A DNA stretch of 64,000 nucleotides from Sipunculus nudus (GCA_026874595.1 CM049320.1:3017001-3081000); one strand, 5' to 3'; shown: positions 1 to 12,619, counted from the stretch's first letter. Notes: generated by a model not told the origin, from the sequence alone. Numbers and translations: made by a program.

Positions 1-412
1 TGCAAATGGAACTTGTTGGTTTAAATATATTATATATTATAAATATATGTTCCGATTTGAGGATCGTTTGTAATACAATGGTATAATAAGTAAAAACAGA
101 CTTCAAAGACAGATATGCATATTGAATAAATAATGAAATAAATAATAAACAGAAGGTAATCAGAGGGTACAACCTCCACCCACTTGTTTAATCAATCTAA
201 GTCGTCTACAGAGGTAATGTTTGTCACGGTTCGTGAACTCCATCGTAATTCATCTCTAGAACAAAGACGGTCTAATAGTAATACCAGTGAATGACAATGA
301 CCCTCGGGTGAAATAAAGAAATTGCCCTACATAAACATGGTATAGAATCCTTTCAATTTAAACGTAATATTGTGATCCAGATTACCTAACAAAATCTGAG
401 AGTGCAAGGACA

Positions 413-790
413 TTGATCAATAGGCTCGAAATTGTGCCCCTGTCCTCTACTATGTATGCTACAGGACAGCTCAGCCCTAGGACACTGGTATTTGTGTCTC
501 ACGACAGCTGGACATTGTCTCCGGCTTGTGCCCCAGGACAGCCTGAAAGTGGGGTAGGACAGGTCCCGATTGTCTCAAGACAGGAGAGGACAATGTCTCA
601 TACTTTATATGTAGGACAGTAGGACAGCCGGACAGTGTCTCAAGACAGTATAAGACGCTGCTATATAGACGCTCTATGCTGGACAGTTTATGTTATCTGG
701 ACAATAGGCATTATCACAGGACAGGAGGGAACGCCGGCGGCTAGTGCAGACGAACGTGCCCAGAACAGTATAGGACAATGTCCTGTGACA
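413..790. repeat. Degenerate GGACAG-rich minisatellite
   Basis: Variants of aggacag and ggacaatgtctc recur every 15-30 bp. A related block in the opposite orientation (ctgtcctgtgacaatgtctt) lies at 39590-39700. The short frame across it is not a gene. Confidence 0.5.
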
Positions 791-1085
791 TATTAGGTAA
801 AATACAACTGTTGTCTATAGACGACATGACAGAGTCTGTGTTATAACCTTTATAATTACATAAATTTAATCGTAGAGAATTACACATATTTCGTATCAGT
901 ATTAACAATTCACGGTCATATAAAAACAGTATAAATGGCAACTTTGAAGTCTTAAAACAATCACCAAAGAGGTGCCACAATCATAGCTGGTGTTAAATAT
1001 AAACATACACACACTTGATACATTTTCAAATATTCAAGTGGATTCCTGCTGACGGATATCAGCATGATGCACTATAAACCGGTTC

Positions 1086-1330
1086 TTACGGTCTTTGGGT
1101 AGAGTACAGACTCAAAGTCGTGAAGGCGTTAGGTCAAAGCTCAGGAGAGGAACGGTGGGATTTTTCACAGTGCCCCCCCCCCCCTCACAGGGTGAGCGCT
1201 TTGACGGCTTTATGCTACATGGGATGGGGAGGTTGGTAAACCATTTTGACTGTTCCGTGTCCCACTGGGGGTGCCCAGTTTTATGACCCAACAATGGAGA
1301 TAATCATACACCTAAAACCCGCAGGCGCGG
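1086..1330 (+). mobile_element. SINE-like repeat, family 1, degraded copy
   Basis: The core ttttcacagtg, a C12 tract, then gggtgagcgct and ttatgacccaacaatgg match the order in the copies at 26.97 and 46.0 kb. The tRNA-like head is poorly preserved. Short frames on both strands here are not genes. Confidence 0.4.
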
Positions 1331-2499
1331 TTGACACGGTTAAGAAATCAATATGGAGCTCTGAATTAGATGAGAACTCATCAAAACAGTAGCCGGTTAC
1401 CCCCATAAAAAAAATAAAAAGATCTATTTCAGTTCCCAATAAACTTCGATTCCATTTATTTGAAGAAACGGGGAAAATGGGAAGACAGTAAAACAGAAAA
1501 AAAAAACTGAATGTGGAAACAGTAATATTAAAATGCAAGTCTAGATCCAGCCAGATTTTAGATCGTTTGTTTTCCCATAGAAGATTCCAATAATTAATTT
1601 ATCAGCTTCAAAATGTATTCTCATTTAGTCCATGGCCAACTCTTAAAAAAATTTCATGGGCAATAGGGCTATATGGATTTTATGGACTAATAGTTTGTAA
1701 ATGACGTCGTCTCATCTTCATGGTGTCTTCGTCGTCAGTGAAGTTAATTTTTAATATGAGAACAATAAACATTCTATCATAATAACGTGTGATAAGCCTG
1801 TTTTAAAGCTTCAAATGCGACGGTCTTCGTCGTGTCGTTTACCCACCTCCCCATCCCATATACCACACAGCTTTTACTGGTCTACCTCCGCCCCTCCATC
1901 ACTTTGACTCTCATTGCTGTAGCCCGACACGTACGGACTCCATTGATAATGGTTACCGTGGTCTATAAGGCACATGACTGTAGCAAGCCTTGCTGGTGGT
2001 ACAATGAAATATACGGAAAGTAACGGAAAACTAAACTTAGATTATGTGTACTTTTTGAGAATTCTTGCCTAATTCACCTGCTTCTCCAACCCTATAGATA
2101 CGTCTGATTATTAATACATTCACTAATCCCTCAGTTGCACCATGGATCCGGTAAAACGTCGATGGTGGAGTACATTTTTCCCAACAAGTTCGGGCAAACC
2201 AGAGCGGCAACCGCACAAGTACAATCTTCCTGTCTGTGTAGTTCATAAATATGTATATAATAAGCCTAGAGTATATTTTAAAGAAATTTTAGAACTTCAC
2301 ACACATCTGACCTGCTTAAAATGCAACCCGCATATGGCCAACTTATAAAAGGTTGTTCAAGCCCAAGAAACCATGGCCATGAGAGAATGATGCCTTTAGC
2401 CTGAGGGTACTATGAAAGGTAGGTATTTATTAAATTTTGATGTGGGCCAGGATAAAGGTGACAGCGGTGGACCTGGCAATAAACCGTCGGTAGTGACTT
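1331..2499. other. No gene seen
   Basis: AT-rich sequence with short frames on both strands. None has splice sites, codon bias or motifs that support a gene. Confidence 0.5.
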
Positions 2500-3200
2500 G
2501 GATCGATCACGCAGTTAGGTTTATATATACATCAGACCCAATAACAGATGTCGGTTATTATTTTGGTTTCGACCCAACTTGAGATATAGGTTAGGCCCAG
2601 TAACCGATGTAACCCAATGTCCGACAAGCGGGTTTCGAAATGGCGAGATGAGTAAGACCCAATATCAGATGTTGGTTATTTGTTCCGTCCTACCATGAGA
2701 CGTGCTTCTTTTTTACAGATCCCCAGTGTATTAGAATTAGGTTTCGACTTGGCACAGTTCAATCTACAGATGTTCGTATACTGATATTGATAATCATATA
2801 TTAACATATTATTAATCTATGAAACTTACATTATTATTATATGTATAATATATACTTTTATTATATCAACAATCAAAATAGGTTTGAAAGGTCATAGTCA
2901 CAAAAAAATTACCTTTTCCCAAGCCTTAGTAAATAAATAGTGGCATCATAGTTTTTTTTTATAGTGATGTACATGGAAGAATGTTCACTCTCTATACATG
3001 TAATACGGTATTTATGATCGACCTGTTGATTGATCAGTCCTTGATTGAAACCCATATTTAAGTCAGATCACAAAATGACTCCACAAAACCACCATTCCCA
3101 GTATTGTTTCATTTTACAACAAGATTGTTGTAAGACCCAATATCAGATGTTCGTTATTGGTTCCGTCCCACCATGAGATGTCCTTATGTTTATCACTTTT
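2500..3200. repeat. Direct repeats of a GACCCAATATCAGATGT motif
   Basis: The sequence taagacccaatatcagatgt followed by ttccgtcc(c/t)accatgagaygt occurs near 2661 and again near 3132, about 475 bp apart. Degraded forms (cagacccaataacagatgtc near 2534, ggcccagtaaccgatgt near 2594) lie just upstream. No gene is visible. Confidence 0.5.
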
Positions 3201-4060
3201 CAACTTTGTTACCACTCTTCCTCTAATTTTGAAATGTAGATTTCACAAATAGTTCTCACTCAAACTCATTGCTATGTAGAAAAATAAAAGGAGTAATTAA
3301 TTTTCATAGAATAAATATTATTTTTTTCCCACACCAATATATATTAAAACCGTTACAAAGGGTGGGGGGGGGGGGTGTAAGGGAGTATTCTTTCGGTGGC
3401 TCTTATTGAATACGTATCAGCTGAGCTTGTAAAACCTGCCGGTAATCGATATGGTTAAATGAGAATACCTTGCATCCGTGAATCCTCTGTTGTGAGTTAA
3501 AGGTTTGGGTTTAAAATAATTATTTCTTTTTTATCCATAGGTCGAGATATTTGTTTTGGCCATTATATTTTTCTTTTGATTCATATTTCATTTTTTTCAT
3601 CCGATTTCATAATTTGATCCATTTTTAGTGATCTTGGCCTATTTTTTCAAGATCAGAAGGGTCAAAAAGTGCAGTTTTTCCAGATATTCAATTTCGATTT
3701 TCATCTAAACTATAATCGGTACAGACAAATGGATCGTAAATCACCAATAATATCTGATTCCCAACATTACTGGAGGTACCTTGCATTTCACTCATGCGGA
3801 ACCGTATGAGATAGGTGACTCAGTGCTTTTCAGTCAAGATATGTTTCTTGATAAATCATACGACCTAGAAAGACGAAACCTGTATGCCTTAAGAAGACAC
3901 AGAATATCATTTTCTTCTATTTGGCTGATATATGGATGTAAGCTATTAATGTCTGATACTAGAAGGCAACTTAGTGTTGCAAATGCTTGAAAATTAATTA
4001 ACTAGACATCAATATAATCTAATACTTGTTAAGATATATTTTTATATCAGTTTTCTCAAA

Positions 4061-5075
4061 ACTGTGGTTATGTAACCTTGACCCTTGACCTTGTGATCAA
4101 ACAATCTGAGCAGTTATTGTCCTTGAACATACAGCTTTAACAATCTTTAAGAAAAAGTAGGTCTTGTGATCTTGACATCTGACTAGGTAACCTGAACATC
4201 TACAGATTTCTTCCACTTTGGGCAGGTAAGCCATAGATGAAAGATGGGAGGTTTGGCATATAAAGTTTGATTTACCATGCATCCGTAAGATTTTAAAGAT
4301 TTGGAATCTGTGACCTTCACCTTTGACCTCGGGACCCCGAAATCCAAATGACTCTTACTTTAGTGTTGGGTCATAAATAAACCATGTTTGAAGCCAATCT
4401 GGGTAACCAAAGCGGAGCTATCATCCATAAATTAATTTGCGGATACGCCCTGTGACCTAGACCTTTCATCTTGTCACCCCCCCCCCCCCAAAAAAAATTA
4501 TCGTCCCCTATTGGCAGAGAAGCAATATCTGGAACATGCAAGAATTGTGATGAAAACTTCGGTTTAAAATGCATCCACAATCTTTTTAGAGAAATGTTTC
4601 CTGTGACCTTGATGTTTGACCTCATGACCCCAAAGTAGATTAGGTTCTTACTTAAGTAGTGGGCCAAATATAAGTTCGAAAGCGGTGTGTCAAACCATAA
4701 AAAAAAGAGTTATCATCTGAATAGTAATTGGTGGACAGTTGACCCCTGTGACCTTGACCTTTGACCTTGTGACTCCGAACTCAATTGAATTCTTCTCCTA
4801 TTAGCATGTCAGCGATATGCTCAGGTTGGAAGGTTTGTGATGAAAAGTTTGGCTTAAATGCATCCATGATCTTTTAAAAATAAGTGGATCATGTGACCTT
4901 GACCTTTGACCTGATGACCCAGAATCATTGGGGTTCTTGCTTTTTTTTTTGGGGGGGGGGGATACATAATCTAGTTTAAATTCCACATGTCGACCCAAAC
5001 TACAGTTATCACTAGGAAACAAATTTGTGGATCGAAGGACGGACAAACGGATGGCCAGACGAACAGTTAGGCTGC
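4061..5075 (+). repeat. Seven-unit tandem array with TGACCTTTGACC-type boxes
   Basis: A box approximating TGTGACCTTGACCTTTGACC recurs at about 4071, 4158, 4309, 4450, 4601, 4748 and 4891. The last four intervals are 141-151 bp. Between boxes, shorter phrases such as agttatcat and tttggcttaaatgcatcc recur too. The box contains the direct-repeat AGGTCA/TGACCT arrangement bound by nuclear receptors. The array ends in ggacggacaaacggatgg. The short frames on either strand are repeat products. Confidence 0.75.
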
Positions 5076-5189
5076 TTACTACTGGGCATCAACATATGAT
5101 CAGTAAACACATCAGGTTTCAGAACCACAGCTGAGAAACTGACATGATTGGTGTTATTTTATCGTCTAAGAAGAGAAATAAAATTTAAA

Positions 5190-5345
5190 ACAGTAAAAAT
5201 GCAGGTGGCGCCACTGGTTTTCGGGAACTGACAAAACTAGTCATGGCCAATATGCAAGGCAAGATTCATGACAATACATGAAATAATTACATATTCAGAT
5301 ACTGGAGGTTTTGTATCAAACTTTTAATTATTCTCTGGCGTGCTT
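5190..5345 (-). repeat. Isolated fragment of the type A unit with GGTGGCGCCAC
   Basis: Matches 54388-54530 in the same orientation: caggtggcg, aactgacaaaactag/aactaatgaaac, catggccaatat, and tattcagatactggag. It abuts the tandem array that ends near 5075, which suggests the two repeats travelled together. Confidence 0.55.
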
Positions 5346-6740
5346 ACAAGCCTTATAGCTTGAAGGATATAGGTTACAGTTTACTAGAAAAACAACGTTT
5401 TCAATAAATTTTAATGAATTAATATGGCAGGGTGGATAATGGGTTGAAGGAAATGAGGGGGGGGGGGGGTCAGGATGCGGGTGCAGGCATTGGAGGAGGC
5501 ATGCGCTCTGTGAGTGCTTTTTAATTAATTATTAATTTTTGGGCAAGTGAAAAGTAATGTGATATCGTCAAATCATGTTATCAAGATTAGGTTATTTCTT
5601 CGGGTTACAGTTATTTTCAGGGTTACTTTTCAATCCCGCAGTCGTTTTCTTCCATACATCTCTCACAGTGATTTTCACAACCAGGATTAAGACAAACAAG
5701 AAACGTCATACATTTTATACTTTATCTCAATTGAATTTGTCGAATAACATACAACAGTAATACAGACAAACAAGTATGCGAGATGTTGTGCATACATGTC
5801 CAGCTCTAAATGAAAAAAAAAACAGTAATATTTATTTATGAGTAAAATTTTGATTTCACAGTTTAGTCAAATAGGCATTCCGAAACATGTCACCTTGTGT
5901 AAGTCGGCCTGTTTTATTCTTTCTCATCTCACACCTCTGACCCACAAAGTGAGTTGTAAAATCAATTCAACAATTTAATCATTTGTAAAAAGAAATTGAA
6001 TGCATGTCGTTTAAAGACAGATATTTGTATAAAGATGATGGAAGTAATTAAGATGTCGCGGGCCCGGCCCGACGGTTTTACCCGGCAGACTAGGACATTC
6101 TGCTGCTATAACCATGTACGATTAATCTTATGTTCTTAGGTTTGTCAGGATGGCCTTATTAAAGTTAACCCAAAAGAAATATTATTTCCTAAGGTATATT
6201 GGTATTTTAGGGGGATGCATTATAGAATGCTGGGCTTAAATACCTTTCATTAAAATTGGGAATTATTAAATCGCTCTCACATACATGCTCACACATCATA
6301 TACTGGTGTTCGCACAATAATAAAGAAATCCAAAGTAAGTTTGAATATTGTTAGAAAAACTATATACACATTCTCCAGAAAAAGGCGGATCCAGCAAATG
6401 GCTGAAACATGCATATTCATATTTACATCTAATTTTATCCAGGTTACCAATAGTTAAAGGGGCACTAAAATACTCTAAATAAATAACAGTCAGCTGACTA
6501 ATGGATAATTAAAACCTGACTGTAATGAATTTACTAGCCCGCTAATCGATCTGTTTTCATCTGAGTACAACTATGCACATATATAGAAGTGTACAGTGAC
6601 ACTACAGTAATAAAGTAATTATTTTTATGTGCAATACCAACATGGCTATTAAGTCTGATATCCCATCAGTACCTCGGTTCCAATTTATAATATTAATAGT
6701 CAACAGCTTATACCGTTTGGGCTAATTCTCCGACCTACAC
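5346..6740. other. No gene seen
   Basis: AT-rich, with a G13 run at 5457-5469 and no recognisable coding or repeat structure. Confidence 0.5.
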
Positions 6741-7025
6741 CTTTTAGCACAACTTTCTTGGCCACAGGTGGCATAACTTAACTTTACTGGCCACAACTAC
6801 CTTTCTGGTCACAGCTGGCACAACTACTTTACTGGCCACAATTACTTTTCTGGTCACAGGTGGCATGACTGGTGGCACAACTACTTTACTGGCCACAATT
6901 ACTTCCCGGGTCACAGGCTGTGGCACACTTTGGGTCACAAGCCGTGGCACAACCTGGGTCACAGGCTGTGCCACAACTTTCTGGGTCACAGGGTGTGACC
7001 CAACTCCCTGGGTCACTGTGGCCAT
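6741..7025. repeat. GGTCACAGG/GGCACAAC minisatellite
   Basis: Units of roughly 20-24 bp built from ggtcacagg, tggcacaactac and tttactggccacaa repeat across about 280 bp. Both strands stay open (minus strand repeats VTRKVIVASKVV), a result of the repeat. More dispersed ggtcac/gtggcc words continue to about 7270. Confidence 0.65.
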
Positions 7026-8252
7026 ATCTAGGATATTAATTAGATTTTTGTAATATGAAAACTACACTAGTCAAAGGACCAAAGCCCTTCCAGAATATCT
7101 ATTCCCATTCATTTAATGCCAGAATAGTCAGGCCCAGGGTGTTACACCTAAGTGGTTTACGTCAGGAGCTGACGGGACCAAAGTAGCCTGCGCTTGGTGT
7201 CGCCTCCTTTTATAGGGTCAGGCCTGTGACCAAAACTGGTCACATACCACGTGATCCTGTGGCCAAAAAAGAGGTCGCGTACTATATTGTTTGAAACTTA
7301 AAGAAAGCTATATATTATACTATTAACTAGTGATAGCCTGTTATAACTAAGTATTTACTATTATAAATAAGAAACGTGACAGCATTTAAGCAGCCAATCA
7401 GAGAACGCATGGGTAAGCCCGTATTACTACGCCGCAAGTAGTTTCTAAATGTTGTCAAACAAACGCCGGTCAGCTGATCTTGCAACATGGTTTTCCCAGG
7501 GATTAAACGGCTATTTATAGTGCATGACACATATCATATTACCAAAAGAAATAATCTATGAGGTCTGTTTAATGCCTGATCGTTAAGGTAAGACCAAAAG
7601 AACAATATTTTCCCGTGTTATTATACTGGATCTCTCAATATCGCTCGGGCCGCTCGAGCTGTGGAAATACCATGTGCTTACATGAATTCATGCTGCCGAT
7701 CCACACATTCCTATGTTATACTCATCGGACGTGGTTGTATTATGATAAAGCAAGAATTTATTACACTTTAGAATAATTATGATTATATATAGGATCCCTA
7801 ATGATCACAATCATAAACGTTACAGCGCGTACAAGTTACCGTAAAAGACAACAATGCCAATGCTGTCAGTGACAGTTCTTTAACATTCGCCGTCACTGTC
7901 ACTGTAAACATGTACTTGTGATTAACTGTGTTATCAATACAATTAGTGATGACACGATTTCTAATAGCTGTGCCAATAAAACAGCAAAAATGCTCTGATT
8001 AACACATATACTGTAACCAGTTCTAGTTATACCTATTAACTTCCTAAATATTATATTAATCATTAGGTTAACTCTAGGAACGGTTTCAAAAACCATGACA
8101 CTGACTTAGAATGTATTTTTCTTAAAGTTATATATTTACATATACACGTATTCGATGACTTTAAACTTTCCCTATATGGAATGTTTCAACATTTTTCTGA
8201 CTTGAAATTTTGATACGCCAAAATTCATAATATATTTAAAGACGTGAACAGT

Positions 8253-8525
8253 CCAGGGACGGATAAACCCAATTTTCCAAATAAAATTCCGGGAAATAGA
8301 ACAATACATGCTTAATCTGAATGCCAAAATAAAGATAAAGACTATCGAAAATTGCAGTATTTTAGTTTAAACGCCTAAATTTCCAAACTGTTATTCACGA
8401 TCAGAGGGGGGCACGAGAAGCTTCCCTCTTAAAGTATCCCTATCTGCACTTTGTGACCTCACTATATGCTCTTTCCCCACCTCCCCCACCACCTCACATA
8501 TTCTCATTCCTGTGTCCGCCCCTGA
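8253..8525. mobile_element. Possible small hAT-like remnant
   Basis: The left end CAGGGACGGATAAACC and the reverse complement of the right end, CAGGGGCGGACACAGG, resemble each other and hAT CAGGG termini. I could not find a clean 8-bp target duplication, so the boundaries are uncertain. The interior is non-coding. Confidence 0.3.
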
Positions 8526-8602
8526 ACAAACTGCGCGATTAAATATTGTAAAGCTGTCGATATGTTATCCACGAACATGGCATATGTTTAAACAATGCAG
8601 TA

Positions 8603-8605
<3 letters not shown>

Positions 8606-8655
<50 letters not shown>

Positions 8656-8656
8656 A
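8606..8656. repeat. (TA)n microsatellite
   Basis: About 50 bp of TA repeats with one interruption (ttta), in the 3' flank of the lectin gene. Confidence 0.9.
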
Positions 8657-8889
8657 GTTCACAATATCGTATATTATGATAAACCGACATTTATCGTGTA
8701 CATCGCGTATATTTCTTACAAACAATATAAGTACAATAGAGATTAACACCATGCACAAATCAATATTATAAAGTATAATAACAACATCGCAAATATAAAA
8801 ACAACAAATGTGTGACATAATATACAGACCTCCCAACGGAGAAAGAGTACTGTGCAGCCTTTCACTGAAACAAGCAAATATTGGTTTTG

Positions 8890-8895
8890 TTTATT
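8890..8895 (-). terminator. Candidate polyadenylation signal of the lectin gene
   Basis: AATAAA reads on the minus strand about 465 nt beyond the stop codon. No closer canonical hexamer was found, so the 3' UTR may run through the SINE-like repeat at 8,990-9,115. The GC-poor context is permissive but the site is unproven. Confidence 0.35.
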
Positions 8896-8989
8896 TCGCT
8901 TCAGTTCCAATCTTTTTTACTAAGTAATATATAACTTCATTTAGGGGGTTCATAAAGTTATTGACAGAGAGGAATTATATATATATGGA

Positions 8990-9115
8990 AAGGGTATACA
9001 CAGAAAAGTGGTTCACTGCCAGTGGGATTCGAACCCACGATCTTCCGATTTCCGCCACGGCTGCCTTAGAATTCTTGGCCAGTTCTCCCTCCTGCATGCA
9101 AAAGTCGCCGTGCCG
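8990..9115 (-). mobile_element. tRNA-derived SINE-like repeat
   Basis: On the minus strand an A-box-like TGGCCAAGAATTCTAAGG (9081-9064) is followed by a box-B GGGTTCGAATCCCAC (9038-9024). Together they look like a Leu/Ser-type tRNA head. The sequences that would form an acceptor stem do not pair, so it is a tRNA-derived repeat and not a tRNA gene. It lies between the lectin stop codon and the candidate polyadenylation signal. Confidence 0.55.
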
Positions 9116-9137
9116 ACACGTGTAGTGGGTGGGACTA

Positions 9138-9180
9138 TGACGTCACTACCGTGACGTCACTTCGCTGGTTCCTATAAAAG
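9138..9180 (+). promoter_or_regulatory. Two perfect CRE sites followed by a TATA box
   Basis: TGACGTCA occurs at 9138-9145 and again at 9152-9159, with TATAAAAG at 9173-9180. The order and spacing form a promoter facing right, antisense to the lectin gene and about 180 bp from its stop codon. No coding frame follows that I can defend. It may instead belong to the adjacent repeat (a retroelement promoter). Function is inferred from motifs only. Confidence 0.4.
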
Positions 9181-9358
9181 TGTACAAATACACAGAGGGA
9201 TTTGGGATCTGACATGGCCAAGAGGGGTTATTATTTATGCACTCTTTTACATGTGTTAATTAAAGGGAAAAAAAGAAATAAATGGGAAGAAAAAATAACA
9301 AGGCCCCTAGAAAAACTTAGAATAATCCCTGGAACCTTTTGATTACATAGCTATATGT

Positions 9359-9579
9359 CTAACCCAGTGGTACTTCACAGAGAAGGCGCCTGCGCCGTGT
9401 ACAGTCACCATCATACCAGAGACTGGAGGTTGTAAACCAGTATATGTATAAACAGTTCCCACGTATATCGCCGTCTGTCACGTAGTCATGATCCGCCAAG
9501 CTGACGTCCACGGGGCCGCCGGACGATGACCACAACCACTTACGGGATTCTTCAACCTTCCTACCGGAACTCCAATACG
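9359..9579 (-). CDS. Exon 5: C-terminal half of the C-type lectin domain and stop
   Basis: The acceptor gatatcttcag|CG completes a Thr codon with the last base of exon 4. The exon reads TYWSSGRKVEE, then KWLWSSSGGPV, GNCLYIYW, LWYDGDC and LLCEVPLG-stop. W-x-W, the C-x16-C pair (234, 251) and the terminal C-E are the expected C-terminal landmarks. The WND triplet is replaced by W-Y-D and no EPN or QPD is present, so canonical mannose/galactose-type calcium ligation looks lost. A four-arginine stretch (253-256) before the last cysteine is unusual and would give a basic surface. Confidence 0.9.
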
Positions 9580-12544
9580 CTGAAGATATCAAGAGATCAC
9601 TCGTGCTATTCAGGGTTGGGTTTTAGGCTGCCTAAAATCTGTTTTTGGCAGGGCAGAGCCTAAAACCTGCCTTTAACTGCCTAAAATAGGTTATAACCTG
9701 CCTAAAACTGCCTTTAACTGCCTAAAACCTTATTTACCCTCACCTATGACTTGTAGTTTAAGTATGTTTTATTGATAAACAACTAAATGCGTTAAAGAAA
9801 TATGCTAAACAAATTAAAATTGATGATCACTTTATTACAACTAAACAAATTAAACCACGATACAAAATTAAGCAACAAATGAATACAACACTACTTCAGG
9901 ATTTCCTTATGAACACAGTTCTCCGACTCTCCTACCTTCATTACTGCCAATTTATAAAAGAATGCTCTTACTTTAAGCTTATAACCAGATACTTTTATTG
10001 GCTTTTCGATCACAAGGGATTAAATTTTGTGATAAATGGAAAAGAAGTTTTCCCGAATTTAAAATGTTGTTCCATTTACATTGATGAATAGTCCTTTATA
10101 CTGTAGTCTCACTAACATATCATGTATGTTTTGTGTGCCTGTAGCTTCAAATGGCAAAAAGCAATGGATTGATTTTATAAATTATTACAGATCTTTTATG
10201 CTCGCCATAAACTAAAAATAGGAACAAGAATTTCCACTATTTGTTTATTCCCTTAGCTAGGTCATCCCTTGTCAAATTTTAAGATTTTGTGCACATACTT
10301 ATCTTCTATATAATGATGGATATACTCCGTTAATTGTATGATGAGATTATGAAAATGGAACCCTCATGAAACACTATAATTGATATAAAACTTTAAATGT
10401 GAAAATATATTGCAATGAATATGTTGCAAACCACAGAATATTCATAATTACTTTTGGGCTGTGTTAAACCTGAAGGCCTGAGAAACCTACATGTCATGTT
10501 CAGGGGCCCTGACTGCATCACTCAGTAAAAAGTTTGACTCAAGAACAGTTTTCAGGGCAAGGGCTTTGATTGCATTTTCCTTGTCATGTATGAAAGTTGA
10601 CATGAACATCTTCTAGGACACAGCAGTAGGACTTATGACCATTGGGTCTTATGACCCTATCACCCTGATAAATTGTAATAACTTGTCTAATCAGGCATGG
10701 CCTCCCCTCTGATACTTACACGAGGCATACTGGAGGCTCTATTACATCACTCCAGGTAGCAGGGCACTCATCAGGAAACCCAAAGGGTCCTAATAATGAC
10801 TTTACCTTGGCCAAGGAAACTATGTGCCACACAAACATGGTCTCATGCTCAAGAAACCTATACAGGCTCTTTGAAGACTGCATGGTGCCAGCCAACAAGA
10901 AAACATGCATAACTAATACTTGAAAGCTTCCAGAAGCCCAGTAAAGTCTTGTGACTACATCACTCCAGCCAGTTTGGTAGTTCTATAGATCTTTAAGTAA
11001 AAATTTTTAACAAATATAGGTTTTTGGCACTTTTGGTGCCTAAAACCTGCCTAAAACCCGGTTTTAGGCGGGGCAGTTTTAACCAGGTTATAACCTATGG
11101 TAAAAACCTTCATGCCTAAAACTTGCCAACCCTGGTGCTATTCCCACATAACGTTATACTTAGAAACTGAAAAAAAATATGAATTTAACATGAGCAGTAG
11201 AGGGGCGTAGGAGGCGGTCACTTTTGGCCACAGAGAATGAAGGGGCTGTAATATTGTTACTGCACTTGGTGTGCGTGTTTGTGTGTTGGGGGGGGGGGGG
11301 TTGTAATGAGTGATATTATAGTATGTACCCAACACACGTATCTTCCTGCATATCACCAATAATCTCATCCGTTAAATCAATATATTAGTCATGTTTTTAT
11401 TAATAATAATAACTACTTTTATTGAATATTAATACATATTATTGAGTACTAATAATGCTATATAATCAGATGTTATAATAACGTATAAATGTACAGTGCT
11501 TAACGTGAATATATTTTGAGTCGGAACTGGAAAGAATAGTTTATTTCAAATGTTTTTGTACATGATCATCTCGTACTGAAAGTAAACATTAGGTAACATA
11601 CAGTGACATCAGCAACTTGAACTAGAAGTAAGTTTATTTCACATCATTTGCAACTGACACGGGAGCCTCAGATTTCCGCGTGCCTGGATGTTGTTTATTT
11701 CACAGCGGCATGATCAGAGACAAGTTGTAGCCTTCTGTTGTGATGAGTGGCTTGGTCGAAAAGGGCAGGGGTGAGACTAATATAATGCCCGGGGTTTTGT
11801 TTATAGCTACGATGTCCACTCCAAATTATGGTCTTCAAAGTCTACAGAAGGAGACTCTAGATTAAGCCTTAGGACAATGCTTTTTCCTCTCATCACCTGC
11901 ATATATACCCCCCCCCCCCCCCGCGTTCATGATGACAACAACAGGTTTTGCAACGGTCTTAAATGGATTACAAATGACTTCAATAAAACATCTTCTGGAT
12001 AAGCTCATATGTTGGCAGTGTAAAGATAGAAGTACAGAGTCTTCTGGTATAATTTCAATCAGACCTAAAGAGTATGTTTGAATGAATTCTCAATATTGAC
12101 AAAAATAATGGATGAGCAAAACAATGTAAAATTAAATTTCTGAGGAAGATAAAAATATTCAAAGAGTTAAAACTTTTCACTGATTTTCCTCAATTTTGAA
12201 CTTTGACAACTTTGAAAGAAAAAAACGTAACATGAAGTTTAACAGTTGACTTAAAACATTAATGAAATGTTGTTCAATTTAAACAGAGATCTACGAATCC
12301 TTTCATGCAGTTGATGCATTAATTATAATGCAGCAAAATTAACTCCGCTTTGATTTCGTCGCCTCACTACAAATTATACTACTATTCAAACTCTTTGTTA
12401 GATGTTCATTATTTTTCATGAATGTTTTTAATGATTAATTTATTGTATCCTTATTATTATTAATATTATTATTATTATTATCATAGATCGTGTCAGTTTG
12501 TTTTAATATCTCAGGTTAGCTGTACAGGGTTAGCTGTACAATTG

Positions 12545-12619
<75 letters not shown>

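Noticed and set aside
9010-9090. A tRNA gene (Leu/Ser-like) on the minus strand
   Set aside because: A and B boxes are good but the acceptor-stem strands do not pair. The context is that of a SINE-like repeat.
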